DNA from: Gardnerella vaginalis
GTDB taxonomy: Bacteria > Actinomycetota > Actinomycetes > Actinomycetales > Bifidobacteriaceae
Direction: 5' to 3'
DNA length: 44,182 bases
Assembly (NCBI GenBank): GCA_946997215.1
Contig: CAMPUL010000012.1
Span: forward strand, 1-44,182
Part shown: in pieces, positions 1 to 8,841 of the stretch
How positions within the stretch are numbered: position 1 is the stretch's first letter
Layout of the letters: each line of letters begins with the position of its first letter
Position numbers and translations under genes: made by a program
Notes under the pieces: generated by a model
The model's database searches: none
Told to the model about the DNA's origin: nothing
The model's input: only the letters and a program-made list of their open reading frames with translations

Positions 1-73
1 ATAATCCAAAAAAACAAGAAAAACACCCCCAAAAACCAAAACACGGGAGTGTCGCAAGATAAATAATCGCACT

Positions 74-120
74 AACTAATCAAACAACTAATCAAACAAC
101 TAATCAAACAACTAATCAAC
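74..120. repeat. 12-bp tandem repeat, about 4 copies
   Basis: The unit AACTAATCAAAC is repeated head to tail (74-85, 86-97, 98-109, then a partial copy to 120). It lies just beyond the stop codon of the HD-domain gene. Perfect short-period repeats of this kind can vary in copy number between strains. No gene was seen in bases 1-125. Confidence 0.85.
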
Positions 121-125
121 CTTGC

Positions 126-995
126 CTAATCAACCTTAAGCCCAAAGAAATCTGCAAGCTTGCAAACGCTCACTCTGCCATACTTATTAACCAAGCACAT
201 CCATCGCTTTGCGTTCTCTTCGCCAAAGCGCGCAGCCTTACGCCTATACGTATCTACCGTTAAAAATCGCGGCGGAATCGACTTACTGTTGTATTTATCT
301 GCAACCATCACAATTTCTTGCTCAACTGTGCGCGGAATATAATCGCCAGCTGGAAGTGGCAAATTTTGCGCAACAACTTGCTCGCGAGTTAGCCCAACGC
401 CCGTATGGTTACGCGCAAATTGCGCAATATCTTCACTAAAACCGTTATCAATCAAGTAGTTGTAGCCACGCAAGCCGTGCAAAATATAATTCGGCCCGTC
501 AAACTCCAACTTGCCATCCGCAGCTTTTGAACCGTCTTTAGCTAAAACAAAATACGTTCCAATATCGTGCAACAATCCGCCTGCAAACGCCGCATATTCG
601 TCTACATAATCTTTCGGCGCGATTCCGCCACTAACTTTAGGAAGCTCAAGTGGATTTGTGTCAATTAACTTTTTAAGACACGACTTTGCTAAATCACACC
701 TGTTTTTTAGATCTTCATTGATTTTAGACATTTGACGAAGCATAATTTGCTCAACATCTGCTTGCGACTTATCCGCAAAATCCGCAAGATTCTCAAAATC
801 ATCAAAATCCGCAAGATTCTCATTCAAATTAAGCTGCTTAAAAGCCAACAGCTGATTTTGGTGTCTAGCAAGCATCCAAGATATTGTAGCGATAACAATG
901 CAATGGCAATGAATAAGATTATAAGCGTCTTCGCTAGGCGAGGCAGCGCGATGCAACTTTTCAATCGTATTAAAATCAGGAATATTTGCAAGCAT
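126..995 (-). CDS. HD-domain protein (putative metal-dependent phosphohydrolase)
   Basis: A 289-aa protein. The HD signature HD-I-G is at residues 143-146, with a candidate first metal-binding histidine at 29 or 31 and further histidines near 173 and 197 (motif NHTGVG). This order fits the HD superfamily of metal-dependent phosphohydrolases, whose substrates are often nucleotides; the substrate here cannot be named. Between the first His and the HD pair is an acidic stretch in which ENLADF occurs twice (residues 59-75), produced by a 19-bp direct repeat of period 27 bp at 777-822. The start is supported by AAGGAG ten bases upstream of the ATG. The gene is cytoplasmic (no signal or membrane segment) and stands alone downstream of kup on the same strand. 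Confidence 0.8.
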   Translation of the reverse strand: MLANIPDFNTIEKLHRAASPSEDAYNLIHCHCIVIATISWMLARHQNQLLAFKQLNLNENLADFDDFENLADFADKSQADVEQIMLRQMSKINEDLKNRCDLAKSCLKKLIDTNPLELPKVSGGIAPKDYVDEYAAFAGGLLHDIGTYFVLAKDGSKAADGKLEFDGPNYILHGLRGYNYLIDNGFSEDIAQFARNHTGVGLTREQVVAQNLPLPAGDYIPRTVEQEIVMVADKYNSKSIPPRFLTVDTYRRKAARFGEENAKRWMCLVNKYGRVSVCKLADFFGLKVD

Positions 996-1164
996 AACAA
1001 TCGCACTCCTTAAATCCCATCAATCACAAAACGGCCGTTATTGAAAGCAAGCCAACGCGCACACATAAACACATACACACACATGCAAACACACACAAAT
1101 GCGCACGCAAAAGCAAGACAACGCAAACGGCCGATTAGCAATAAAGCAATAATACGGATTTTAG
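996..1164. other. Intergenic spacer, CA-rich, between kup and the HD gene
   Basis: It contains runs of CA-type simple sequence (about 1058-1120) and the short palindrome AACGGCCGTT followed on the minus strand by Ts, which could be a weak terminator for kup. The SD of the HD gene lies at its left edge. No gene was seen. Confidence 0.5.
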
Positions 1165-3675
1165 TTATTTTTTAACTGCTTTAATCTGACCAGTATCTAT
1201 TCTAGCGATTTTGCCAGTATTAGATATTTTAGTCTCCTTATTTTCGGACTTATTTTCGGACTTGCTTCCAGACTTATTTTCAGACTTTACTTCTGCAGAA
1301 ACATTCGCTGCAGCAATATCTCTAGCATTCATAATCGTAGTTTGCTCGGCATCAACCGAAGCTTGTGCAGCAACATCGTTGCCTTGCAAAGACTGAACAG
1401 CTCTAGAAGAAGCAACCTCTTCTCGCTTTAATCGAGGAGGTCTACGAGTAGAAACAAACAACGGCTGAACTTCTACAACAGGATTATACGGAGCTAAGCC
1501 AAACCACTTAACTGGCGTTCCAGCAATATGACGAATCGCATACTTCATTTTTAGCGACAATGCGCCACGCAAAGAAATATTCGACTCAGGCATTAACGCC
1601 TTGTGCAAAAGAACGTAACGAATTGGGCCAATATCTGGATCCGCATCTACCTTAGGGTACACAGACTGCTGCTGCGGAAGCTCGCCCGTGTGCGACAAAT
1701 CGTGCATAATTTGATGCAAATATGCAGGAATCGAAGGAGAAACCTTAAATCCAAGCTTGATTTTAACGCGGAACAAATAATCCGTTCCAAAATTCTCCAC
1801 GCAATATTCGCGAGTAAACGGAGCATCATCCGTTTCTACAGAAACAGCCCACCACGCGCGAGCGCGCTTAGGATGATCCGCAAAAATCGAGAAGAAAATG
1901 CCAGTATCTAGACGCTTCATCTCCCTATCGGAAGTCAAATACACAATGTTATCTGCAAAATAAGGGATTCTAAAATCACTGTGCAACTTATCTAGAACAG
2001 GCAAAAAGTCCTTAGGCTTCATGTGCAATCGCTGCGAGCGCTCAATCTTAGTGCCATCTTTCCAAGTGAGCATAATAATCAAAATCGAAGCGCCAAGAAG
2101 CATTGTAAACCAGCCGCCATGCATGAATTTTGCCATAGACGCTATAAAGAACAAAATCTCGATAATCAAGAACACAGTGGCAAAAATTAAAGCAGCAACC
2201 TTCTTATTTTGATACCACATGTGAACCGTAAGAAGTATTGTTGTTGCAATCATGGTAAGCGTAAGCGCAAGACCGTACGCTCCAGATATATGCTCAGAAT
2301 CCTTAAACACAGCCAAAACTGTAAGCGTTGCAATACAGAGCACAAAATTAACAACAGGAATATAAAGCTGTCCGCGAGTTCGCGCAGGGTATCGCACTTG
2401 AAGATGAGGCATCCAGTTAAGGCTGGTAGCTTCCGAAACCATAGTAAAAGCACCAGTAATCAAAGCCTGGGATGCAATAATGCCCGCTGTTACAGAAAGC
2501 ACAACAGCAACGTAGCGCAAGTTTGGTCCAAGCATCTGGAAGAACGGATTTAAGCCTTCTATAGACCACAACGCTTTATTGTTTTGATGCTGAAGCATCC
2601 AACTGCCTTGACCGAAGTAGTTTAGAATAAGCGCAACTTTAATAAACGGCCACGTAACATAAACGTTTCCACGACCAACATGACCCATATCGGAGTACAA
2701 AGCTTCCGCACCAGTTGTAGAAAGGAAGATAATGCCCATTAAGGCCATTCCTTGCATATTGTGCGAGCTAAACAAGAACTTTAGGCCGTAAGTTGGGTTC
2801 AAAGCTTCAAAAATCGCCAGATTCTCGCCAATATTCATGATTCCAACAAGCGCTAGGAATCCGAACCAAATCATAACGACTATGCCGAAAACTTTTCCAA
2901 TTCTTTCAGTTCCGCGCTGTTGAACAGAAAACAGAATCACAATAATAATTACTGTGATCATTAAAGAAAGATTGTCGTTTTCTAAGAAGATAGGCCTAAA
3001 CGCAGATATTGTGCGCAAGCCTTCTACTGCGGAAGATATTGAAACTGCTGGAGTTAAAACAGAATCCGCAAGGAACGCTGCGCCACCAATCATTGCTGGA
3101 ATCGCAAGCCATGCGCCTTTTCGCCTAATAAGCGAGTAGAGAGCAAAAATTCCGCCTTCGCCCTTGTTGTCTGTTCGCATTGCAACAAATACGTATTTTA
3201 CCGTTGTAATAAGCGTAATTGACCAAAACACAAGGGAAAGCATGCCATAAACCGCTTCGCGACTAATGTTTTGCAATCCGCCTTGACCTGCCAAGAATGT
3301 TTGAGCAGTGTACAAAGGAGATGTTCCAATATCTCCATAAACAACGCCCAATGCCACAATTGACATACCCAAAGTGAATTTATCGGAGCTGGTTTGTATC
3401 TTTGCCCACCATCTTCCAAGCGGGCCTCTAACCGCACTATCCGCAAGCTTTTCGGCCTCTTTAACCTCTTTTGCTTGCTGATACGCCAACGCCTCTCGTT
3501 CTTCGCGAGTGGTGGTTTTCTGAGAAACTTTTGGCGCTTTTGTAAAAGAAGCGGCTTTTAGAATCGCCTCTTTAGGGTTCGTTACTCCCTTAGCAGCCTT
3601 CTCAGACTCCTTCGCCCCGTTGCGAAGATCCTTAGCGTTATCGTTAGATAGCGCTGAAACGCGTGACTTAGTCAT
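1165..3675 (-). CDS. kup: KUP-family potassium uptake transporter
   Basis: An 836-aa integral membrane protein. The family signature GVVYGDIGTSPLY lies at the first membrane segment after a charged, probably disordered cytoplasmic N-terminus of about 95 residues. Roughly twelve hydrophobic segments follow, then a soluble C-terminal domain, as in Kup H+/K+ symporters. The extreme C-terminus is low-complexity with SENKS-type repeats. Start choice: the longest ORF begins at a TTG inside the ribosome site; ATG at 3675 has GGAGGA at 3686-3691, ten bases upstream, and is preferred. The leader contains a long inverted repeat (3696-3753). The role is potassium uptake, probably at low external K+ or low pH (known for the family). 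The family assignment is secure; the regulation is inferred. Confidence 0.95.
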   Translation of the reverse strand: MTKSRVSALSNDNAKDLRNGAKESEKAAKGVTNPKEAILKAASFTKAPKVSQKTTTREEREALAYQQAKEVKEAEKLADSAVRGPLGRWWAKIQTSSDKFTLGMSIVALGVVYGDIGTSPLYTAQTFLAGQGGLQNISREAVYGMLSLVFWSITLITTVKYVFVAMRTDNKGEGGIFALYSLIRRKGAWLAIPAMIGGAAFLADSVLTPAVSISSAVEGLRTISAFRPIFLENDNLSLMITVIIIVILFSVQQRGTERIGKVFGIVVMIWFGFLALVGIMNIGENLAIFEALNPTYGLKFLFSSHNMQGMALMGIIFLSTTGAEALYSDMGHVGRGNVYVTWPFIKVALILNYFGQGSWMLQHQNNKALWSIEGLNPFFQMLGPNLRYVAVVLSVTAGIIASQALITGAFTMVSEATSLNWMPHLQVRYPARTRGQLYIPVVNFVLCIATLTVLAVFKDSEHISGAYGLALTLTMIATTILLTVHMWYQNKKVAALIFATVFLIIEILFFIASMAKFMHGGWFTMLLGASILIIMLTWKDGTKIERSQRLHMKPKDFLPVLDKLHSDFRIPYFADNIVYLTSDREMKRLDTGIFFSIFADHPKRARAWWAVSVETDDAPFTREYCVENFGTDYLFRVKIKLGFKVSPSIPAYLHQIMHDLSHTGELPQQQSVYPKVDADPDIGPIRYVLLHKALMPESNISLRGALSLKMKYAIRHIAGTPVKWFGLAPYNPVVEVQPLFVSTRRPPRLKREEVASSRAVQSLQGNDVAAQASVDAEQTTIMNARDIAAANVSAEVKSENKSGSKSENKSENKETKISNTGKIARIDTGQIKAVKK

Positions 3676-3695
3676 GCTTGATTTTTCCTCCAAAA

Positions 3696-3753
3696 AGTAA
3701 GACCTCTTCTTTGCAATAATCTGCCATAATAAGAAGTCGCATACGGTCTTACT
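3696..3753 (-). promoter_or_regulatory. Leader hairpin directly upstream of kup SD
   Basis: A perfect 9-bp inverted repeat (AGTAAGACC at 3696-3704, GGTCTTACT at 3745-3753) plus an inner pairing of CTTCT (3706-3710) with AGAAG (3732-3736). The 3' arm on the transcript ends only a few bases before the SD of kup, so folding could affect ribosome access. It does not resemble a riboswitch class I know. Confidence 0.45.
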
Positions 3754-3875
3754 GCTTACAGTTTTATTTATTTGTACCTAAATATTGTATACAACAACAG
3801 ATATATAAAGCAAAATAAGCGTAGAATCCTTGGAAAATAAGGCTTAATCAAAGAAAGAATATAAGACTAAATCGT

Positions 3876-4856
3876 CTAAAAACCGTAGATTTCTTTCGTT
3901 GTTTTTAAGGTTGATTCTGCTACTTCCTTCAAAGAACAGTCAAGCACATTTGCTAACGACTCAAGAGTGTAAGGCACCATATAAGGCGCGTTCGGCCGTC
4001 CGCGGTAAGGCATTGGAGTAAGGTACGGAGCATCCGTTTCAACAGTTATGTGGTCTTTTCCAATGATTCGCGCAGATTCTTGCAAATTCTCGTTACCCTT
4101 ATAGCTAATCGTTCCAGAAAAGCTTGCATACCATCCGTTTTCTTTTAGAACTTGAGCTAAGTCTTTTCCACCAGAATAGCTGTGGAAAACTGTGCGCTCT
4201 GGTGCTCCGTCTTTTAGTAAAATTTCTACAACGTCACTATGCGCATCTCTATCGTGAATTTGAAGCGGCAAATTAAGCTCTTTTGCAAGCGCTATATGCG
4301 CGCGGAATGAGTCGCGTTGGTAAATTCTTGCGCTCTCGCCTGTGCGAAAATAGTCTAATCCCGTTTCGCCAATCGCAACTACTTCTTTTGAGTTATCTAC
4401 AACCAGCGAGCGCAAGTGTTGCATTGCTTCGTCAAATGGAATATCGTGATACGGCTTATAAACTACTGGCAAGCCGTCTGGTCCTTCTGCTCCCCTATGA
4501 CCATGTAAAGGTGCTTCGTTTGGGTGAATCGCTATTGCAGCATGCACGCAATCTGCATGAGCTGTCGCAAAGTCTATTGTTGGCTGCCAATTTGGATATT
4601 CGCAGCCCACTTCGATCATTTTAGAAACGCCTGATGCTTTTGCACTATTTACTAAGTCGTTTGCGCTAGGCTCAGCTATTAAATCTCTACCTTTTTGCGC
4701 TAATTCTTGATTAAGATCTTTTGCAAAATCCACTACGCTTAACATATGCGTGTGGTCGTCTGCGATTGTTACGCCTTCCTTAATAAGATCCTGCCATATT
4801 TCAGACTGCTCTGTTAAAGAAGGCGCCCAATTGTGCTCACGATGATGCTTACTCAT
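3876..4856 (-). CDS. tatD: TatD-family metal-dependent deoxyribonuclease
   Basis: A 326-aa protein of the amidohydrolase-fold TatD family. Visible metal ligands and signatures in order: HTH near the N-terminus (DDHTHM), AIHPNEAP, GETGLDYF, QIHDRDAHSD, FHSYSGG and VETDAPYLTP. Family members are cytoplasmic 3'-5' exonucleases acting on DNA or RNA ends and nicked substrates. It is about 60 residues longer than E. coli TatD, with the extra at the N-terminus and an insert around residues 120-150. In many actinobacteria tatD sits close to metG and rsmI; here it is separated from metG by about 12 kb. It is transcribed in the same direction as the ABC exporter upstream, with a 118-bp gap full of short direct repeats. 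Confidence 0.92.
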   Translation of the reverse strand: MSKHHREHNWAPSLTEQSEIWQDLIKEGVTIADDHTHMLSVVDFAKDLNQELAQKGRDLIAEPSANDLVNSAKASGVSKMIEVGCEYPNWQPTIDFATAHADCVHAAIAIHPNEAPLHGHRGAEGPDGLPVVYKPYHDIPFDEAMQHLRSLVVDNSKEVVAIGETGLDYFRTGESARIYQRDSFRAHIALAKELNLPLQIHDRDAHSDVVEILLKDGAPERTVFHSYSGGKDLAQVLKENGWYASFSGTISYKGNENLQESARIIGKDHITVETDAPYLTPMPYRGRPNAPYMVPYTLESLANVLDCSLKEVAESTLKTTKEIYGF

Positions 4857-4881
4857 GATTTACAAGTGTAGTCGCAGATTT

Positions 4882-4952
4882 AACGTGACTTAAAACGCGG
4901 ATTAAAACGCGGATTAATACAACACATAAAACGCGACTTAAAACGCGACTTT
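4882..4952. repeat. Short direct repeats around AAAACGCG
   Basis: The motif TTAAAACGCG(G/A) recurs five times in about 70 bp: two copies ending GGA, then, after a short gap, copies ending GAC. It fills the gap between the ABC exporter gene and tatD. The minus strand would not encode a plausible protein here. Function unknown. Confidence 0.6.
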
Positions 4953-4978
4953 TGCGCCTCTTAAACACCACTTTGCGC

Positions 4979-6775
4979 TTACGCAATCGCCGCACTAATC
5001 GCAGCGTATTGCGATTCCACAAGTCTGTAATACGCACCTTTTTGCGCCATAAGTTGCTCATGGCTTCCGCGCTCCACGATTTGCCCATGGTCAATCACGC
5101 AAATCAAATCCGCATTCTCGATTGTAGAAAGCCTGTGTGCAATCACAAAAGAAGTGCGATTCTTAAGCAATTGAGCTAATCCCGCTTGCAAAGCCTCTTC
5201 TGTACGCGTATCAATATTGCTTGTTGCTTCGTCTAGGATCAAAATTCGCGGATTCGCAAGTAATACCCGAGCAAACGATATAAGCTGCCTTTGTCCTGCA
5301 GAAAGAGTAGCTCCTCTCTCCTCAATCTCCGTATTGTAGCCATTAGGCAATTCTTCAATAAACTCGTGCGCGTGAACAACTCGAGCTGCAGCCTCAATCT
5401 CCTCGTCCGTTGCATCAAGCTTGCCGTAGCGAATGTTTTCTTTAACAGTTCCGCTAAATATAAAGCTGTCTTGAAGCATAACGCCCATTTGCTTTCGCAA
5501 AGATGCTAACGTTACCGAGCGCACATCGTAGCCGTCAATGGTGATTGAGCCTTCGGAAACGTCGTAGAATCTAGAAAGAAGACTTACAAGCGTTGTTTTG
5601 CCTGCTCCAGTAGGTCCAACAAGCGCAACCGTAGTTCCATGCTCAATGTGTAAGTCAACTAAATTCAAAATCGGCTTTCCGCCCTCTTCGTAGCGAAAAA
5701 CAACATCGTTTACGTCAACCTTGCCTTTAATTTTCTGCAATTCTTTTGCATCTGGCTTATCTACAATATTTGGCTTAATACTTAAAGTCTCAAAAATGCG
5801 CTCCAAATACACTGAGCATGTTACAAGTTGCGTGTAGAAGTTACCAATGTTTACAACTGGCTCCCAAAAAGTGCTCGAATACCACACAAATGCTATAAGA
5901 GTACCCGTGCTTATGTTCATACTGCTTGCGTTTGTTATGCCAACATAGTAGAGCAGCGAAATTGCTGCACTTTCAATAATCGAAGCTCCAGGCCAAAGCA
6001 GCATTTGCACTCTAACATTTTGCATCCAGGCTTTTCTAACTCCCGACTGCTGCTCTTGGAATGTGGCATATTGCTCCGATTCGCGCGCAAAAGTCTGAGT
6101 GGTTTTTACGCCTGCGATTGATTCGTGCAAATATGCGTTAAGATTGCTTTGCTTATTTGATAGTTTTTTAGACGCTTTTCGTTGCAAAATTTGCAAAGTG
6201 CGAGTCCAGATTATAAAAACTGGGAATAATACAAGACTCCACAACGCCATTCGCCAATCCATAGCAAACATTGCGATTAGTGTAATGATTAGCACAAAAA
6301 CATCGGAAAACACGTTGATTAAACCAGAAGAAAGCGTGTCGGAAAGCGTGTTTATGTAGTTTACTATACGGATCAAAATCTTGCCGTGTGGGCGCGAATC
6401 GAAGTAGTCAAACGATAACGATTGCACGTGCGTAAAAATATCGCGGCGCATATCTTTAATTATCATTTGACCAAGTCGCGTAATAGCAAGCGTTCTGTAG
6501 GCCAAACCAAGCTCATATAACACAATAAGCACGCCAAACAATGCAATAAGCGCATACAAATAAGAAACGTTTTTATTAGGCAAAACTACATCTATAAGTG
6601 TTTTTGTAATCATTGGAGTTACTGTCATAATGCAGCTTCCGCTAATAACAACTAAAACTATTTTGACTAGTTGCCATGCGTACGGCTTTATGTATTTGCG
6701 AACGCGCATCAACTCGTGCAAATTTACGTGCTCTTCTTGGCCTTCGTCTTCTCTATAAGTGTTGCGCTGCGCCAT
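4979..6775 (-). CDS. ABC exporter half-transporter, catalytic-site subunit of a heterodimer
   Basis: A 598-aa protein with an N-terminal six-helix membrane domain (about residues 20-330) and a C-terminal ATPase domain. Walker A is VGPTGAGKTT (about 384-393), Q-loop MLQDSF, signature LSAGQRQ (about 491; Ala replaces the usual Gly), Walker B ILILDEAT with the catalytic Glu (about 510), and H-loop IAHR. The start ATG at 6775 follows the partner gene's stop by one base and has a GGGGGAG ribosome site; a longer ORF that extends into the partner gene was rejected. The tight coupling and complementary motif changes indicate a heterodimeric exporter of the BmrCD/LmrCD/TM287-288 type, exporting drugs, lipids or peptides. 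The substrate cannot be read from sequence. Confidence 0.93.
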   Translation of the reverse strand: MAQRNTYREDEGQEEHVNLHELMRVRKYIKPYAWQLVKIVLVVISGSCIMTVTPMITKTLIDVVLPNKNVSYLYALIALFGVLIVLYELGLAYRTLAITRLGQMIIKDMRRDIFTHVQSLSFDYFDSRPHGKILIRIVNYINTLSDTLSSGLINVFSDVFVLIITLIAMFAMDWRMALWSLVLFPVFIIWTRTLQILQRKASKKLSNKQSNLNAYLHESIAGVKTTQTFARESEQYATFQEQQSGVRKAWMQNVRVQMLLWPGASIIESAAISLLYYVGITNASSMNISTGTLIAFVWYSSTFWEPVVNIGNFYTQLVTCSVYLERIFETLSIKPNIVDKPDAKELQKIKGKVDVNDVVFRYEEGGKPILNLVDLHIEHGTTVALVGPTGAGKTTLVSLLSRFYDVSEGSITIDGYDVRSVTLASLRKQMGVMLQDSFIFSGTVKENIRYGKLDATDEEIEAAARVVHAHEFIEELPNGYNTEIEERGATLSAGQRQLISFARVLLANPRILILDEATSNIDTRTEEALQAGLAQLLKNRTSFVIAHRLSTIENADLICVIDHGQIVERGSHEQLMAQKGAYYRLVESQYAAISAAIA

Positions 6776-6776
6776 T

Positions 6777-8603
6777 CTACTCCCCCTTAGCCTCGTGTGA
6801 ATCTTCAAATCCCAAAGCTTTGCCCGTTTGCATACCAAGCTGCTTTTTGTAGATTTCCCAATATCTTCCATGCGACGCAACAAGCTGCTCGTGCGTTCCG
6901 CGCTCTACGATTTTGCCGTGATCTAGCACAACAATCATGTCTGCGTCTTTAACAGATGAGATTCTGTGAGCAATTGTGATTACTGTTCGCAAGCCGTCTA
7001 ACTTTTTTAGCTCTTTTTGAATATGCTCCTCAGTTTCCATGTCTACTGCAGAAGTTGTATCGTCCATAATTAATACAGCGGGATTATTAGCTAGCGCGCG
7101 AGCAAGACTTAAGCGCTGCTTTTGACCGCCCGAAAGGCCAACTCCTCGTTCTCCTACAACAGTTTCGTAGCCTTCTGGCATGTTCATAATAAAATCGTCT
7201 GCATCTGCGATTCTTGCCATGCGCCTAATAGTGTTATCTAACTCTTTGCAATTTTCCTCGTTTTGAGGCAATCCAAAGCTAATATTTCCTGCAATCGTAT
7301 CGGAAAACAGGAATGTTTCTTGCGCGACTATGCTAACTTGATTTCTAACAGTTTCTAGAGGCCATTCGCGCACGTCTTTTCCATCAATCAAAACGCGACC
7401 GCTCGTAGTGTCATAAAAACGCGCTATAAGACTTACAAGCGTTGACTTTCCAGACCCCGTTTCTCCTAAGATTCCAAGCTTTGTGCCTGCTGGAACATCT
7501 AAATCAATATCGCTTAAAATTGGTGAATCAAGATCATCTGGGAACGCAAAATCAACGTGTTCAAAAGTTACGCGCCCCTTAACTTTAAGATTTTCCGCAG
7601 ATGTAGATGGCAAATCAATATGCGATTCTTGCGTAAGAAGCTTACGAATATTTACGCATCCTGCGTTGAATCGCTGCCAATCATTAATAAGCCACCCAAC
7701 CATTCTTACTGGCATGTGGAGCATCCAAAGGAAGCTGTTAAACGTTACAAACGCGCCTAAAGTCATGCTTCCATTAAGCACAAGCCATCCGCCAAATCCT
7801 ACTGTTACAAGCTCCAGCGCAAAGCCCATACCGTCCAGCCATGGCATGTATTTTTGCGTGTTTTTTGCAAGCGTAATATTGCGATTAAAGTAGTCTTCGT
7901 TGCAATCGTCGAATTTCTTTGTTTCAAAAGGCTCGCGAACAAAAGCTTTTACAACGCGATTACCTTCAATGTTTTCTTCCACCATTGAATTCATGCGTGC
8001 AAACGATTCGCGAATCGCAAGGAACTTTGGTCTAGCATTCTTGCCCATAAGTCTTGCAAGCCAGAACAAAAATGGCGTAATTGCCATAAGTGCTAGAGCT
8101 AGCTGCCATTGGATTGAAAACATTATAATTAGCGCAAACACAAACATTACTAAGCAATCCAGCGCCATATAAGACACCCAGCTTAAAATGTGGCGAATCG
8201 CGTCCGTATCCGAAGTCATGCGGCTCATAATGTCGCCTGTGCGCGTGTGATTAAAGTATGTAAAGTCAAGCGAATGTAGCTTCTCGTACTCGTCGCTTAC
8301 AAGGCGATACACGGCGTTTTGGCCGAATCTTTCCATTTGAAGCTGGTAGATATATCTTGAGCCTACGCGAACAATCATCATTGCAACCATTAGCACGCAT
8401 ACGTTAAGAAGCAAATCATGCTGTTTTCCAATAATGACTTTGTCTACAATAAAGCCCGAAAGCAGCGGCATTGTCATTGCCATTGTGTCGTTTATAGTAA
8501 AAAGAACTAGCGATACGCCTACTCTCCACATATCTGGCTTACAATATTGCAAAACCCAGCGCACATTACTCGCGTCTTTGCGTTTACTTGGATTTACATA
8601 CAT
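6777..8603 (-). CDS. ABC exporter half-transporter, degenerate-site subunit of a heterodimer
   Basis: A 608-aa protein with an N-terminal exporter-type membrane domain and a C-terminal ATPase domain: Walker A LGETGSGKST (about 379), Q-loop VAQETFLF, signature LSGGQKQ (about 489), Walker B VLIMDDTTSAVD (about 510) and H-loop IAHR. The catalytic glutamate after Walker B is Asp, the mark of the non-hydrolysing site in heterodimeric exporters. ATG at 8603 has AAGGGAGAA upstream. It is the first gene of a two-gene operon; the stop and the next ATG are separated by one base. It acts in the cytoplasmic membrane with the downstream partner. Confidence 0.93.
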   Translation of the reverse strand: MYVNPSKRKDASNVRWVLQYCKPDMWRVGVSLVLFTINDTMAMTMPLLSGFIVDKVIIGKQHDLLLNVCVLMVAMMIVRVGSRYIYQLQMERFGQNAVYRLVSDEYEKLHSLDFTYFNHTRTGDIMSRMTSDTDAIRHILSWVSYMALDCLVMFVFALIIMFSIQWQLALALMAITPFLFWLARLMGKNARPKFLAIRESFARMNSMVEENIEGNRVVKAFVREPFETKKFDDCNEDYFNRNITLAKNTQKYMPWLDGMGFALELVTVGFGGWLVLNGSMTLGAFVTFNSFLWMLHMPVRMVGWLINDWQRFNAGCVNIRKLLTQESHIDLPSTSAENLKVKGRVTFEHVDFAFPDDLDSPILSDIDLDVPAGTKLGILGETGSGKSTLVSLIARFYDTTSGRVLIDGKDVREWPLETVRNQVSIVAQETFLFSDTIAGNISFGLPQNEENCKELDNTIRRMARIADADDFIMNMPEGYETVVGERGVGLSGGQKQRLSLARALANNPAVLIMDDTTSAVDMETEEHIQKELKKLDGLRTVITIAHRISSVKDADMIVVLDHGKIVERGTHEQLVASHGRYWEIYKKQLGMQTGKALGFEDSHEAKGE

Positions 8604-8744
8604 GCGCTAGATTCTCCCTTATTTTTGACTTCGCGATTTATTTTTTATTAAGTTTTATTAAGTTTATACTATTTTTCTGAGTTTATTTTTGCGCGACTAT
8701 TTTTTACGCGATTATTTTCTGCGTAACTACGCACGCGATTACAG
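8604..8744. other. AT-rich leader of the ABC exporter operon
   Basis: It contains T-rich near-repeats (TTTTATTAAG twice; TATTTTTxxGCGxxAC variants). It presumably holds the exporter promoter on the minus strand. I could not pick a confident -10/-35 pair. Confidence 0.35.
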
Positions 8745-8787
8745 CAAAAGCATGTGGCGTGCAGCCAAAGACCACACGCCACATGCT
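8745..8787 (-). terminator. Rho-independent terminator of oppA
   Basis: A perfect 13-bp stem: AGCATGTGGCGTG (8749-8761) with CACGCCACATGCT (8775-8787), loop 13 nt, followed on the minus strand by TTTTGC. It lies 54 bp beyond the oppA stop. Confidence 0.85.
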
Positions 8788-8841
8788 ATAAGTTAAGCAA
8801 TCAGCTTAGTAAACTTGCGCGAGTTATCGCTACAAATTTAC

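Noticed and set aside
3676..3693. Earlier TTG start of kup
   Set aside because: The TTG lies within the SD itself; the ATG six codons later is correctly spaced.
4849..5094. 81-codon minus-strand Arg/Val/Leu frame between the ABC exporter and tatD
   Set aside because: Built from the AAAACGCG direct repeats and the exporter gene end in another frame; no ribosome site.
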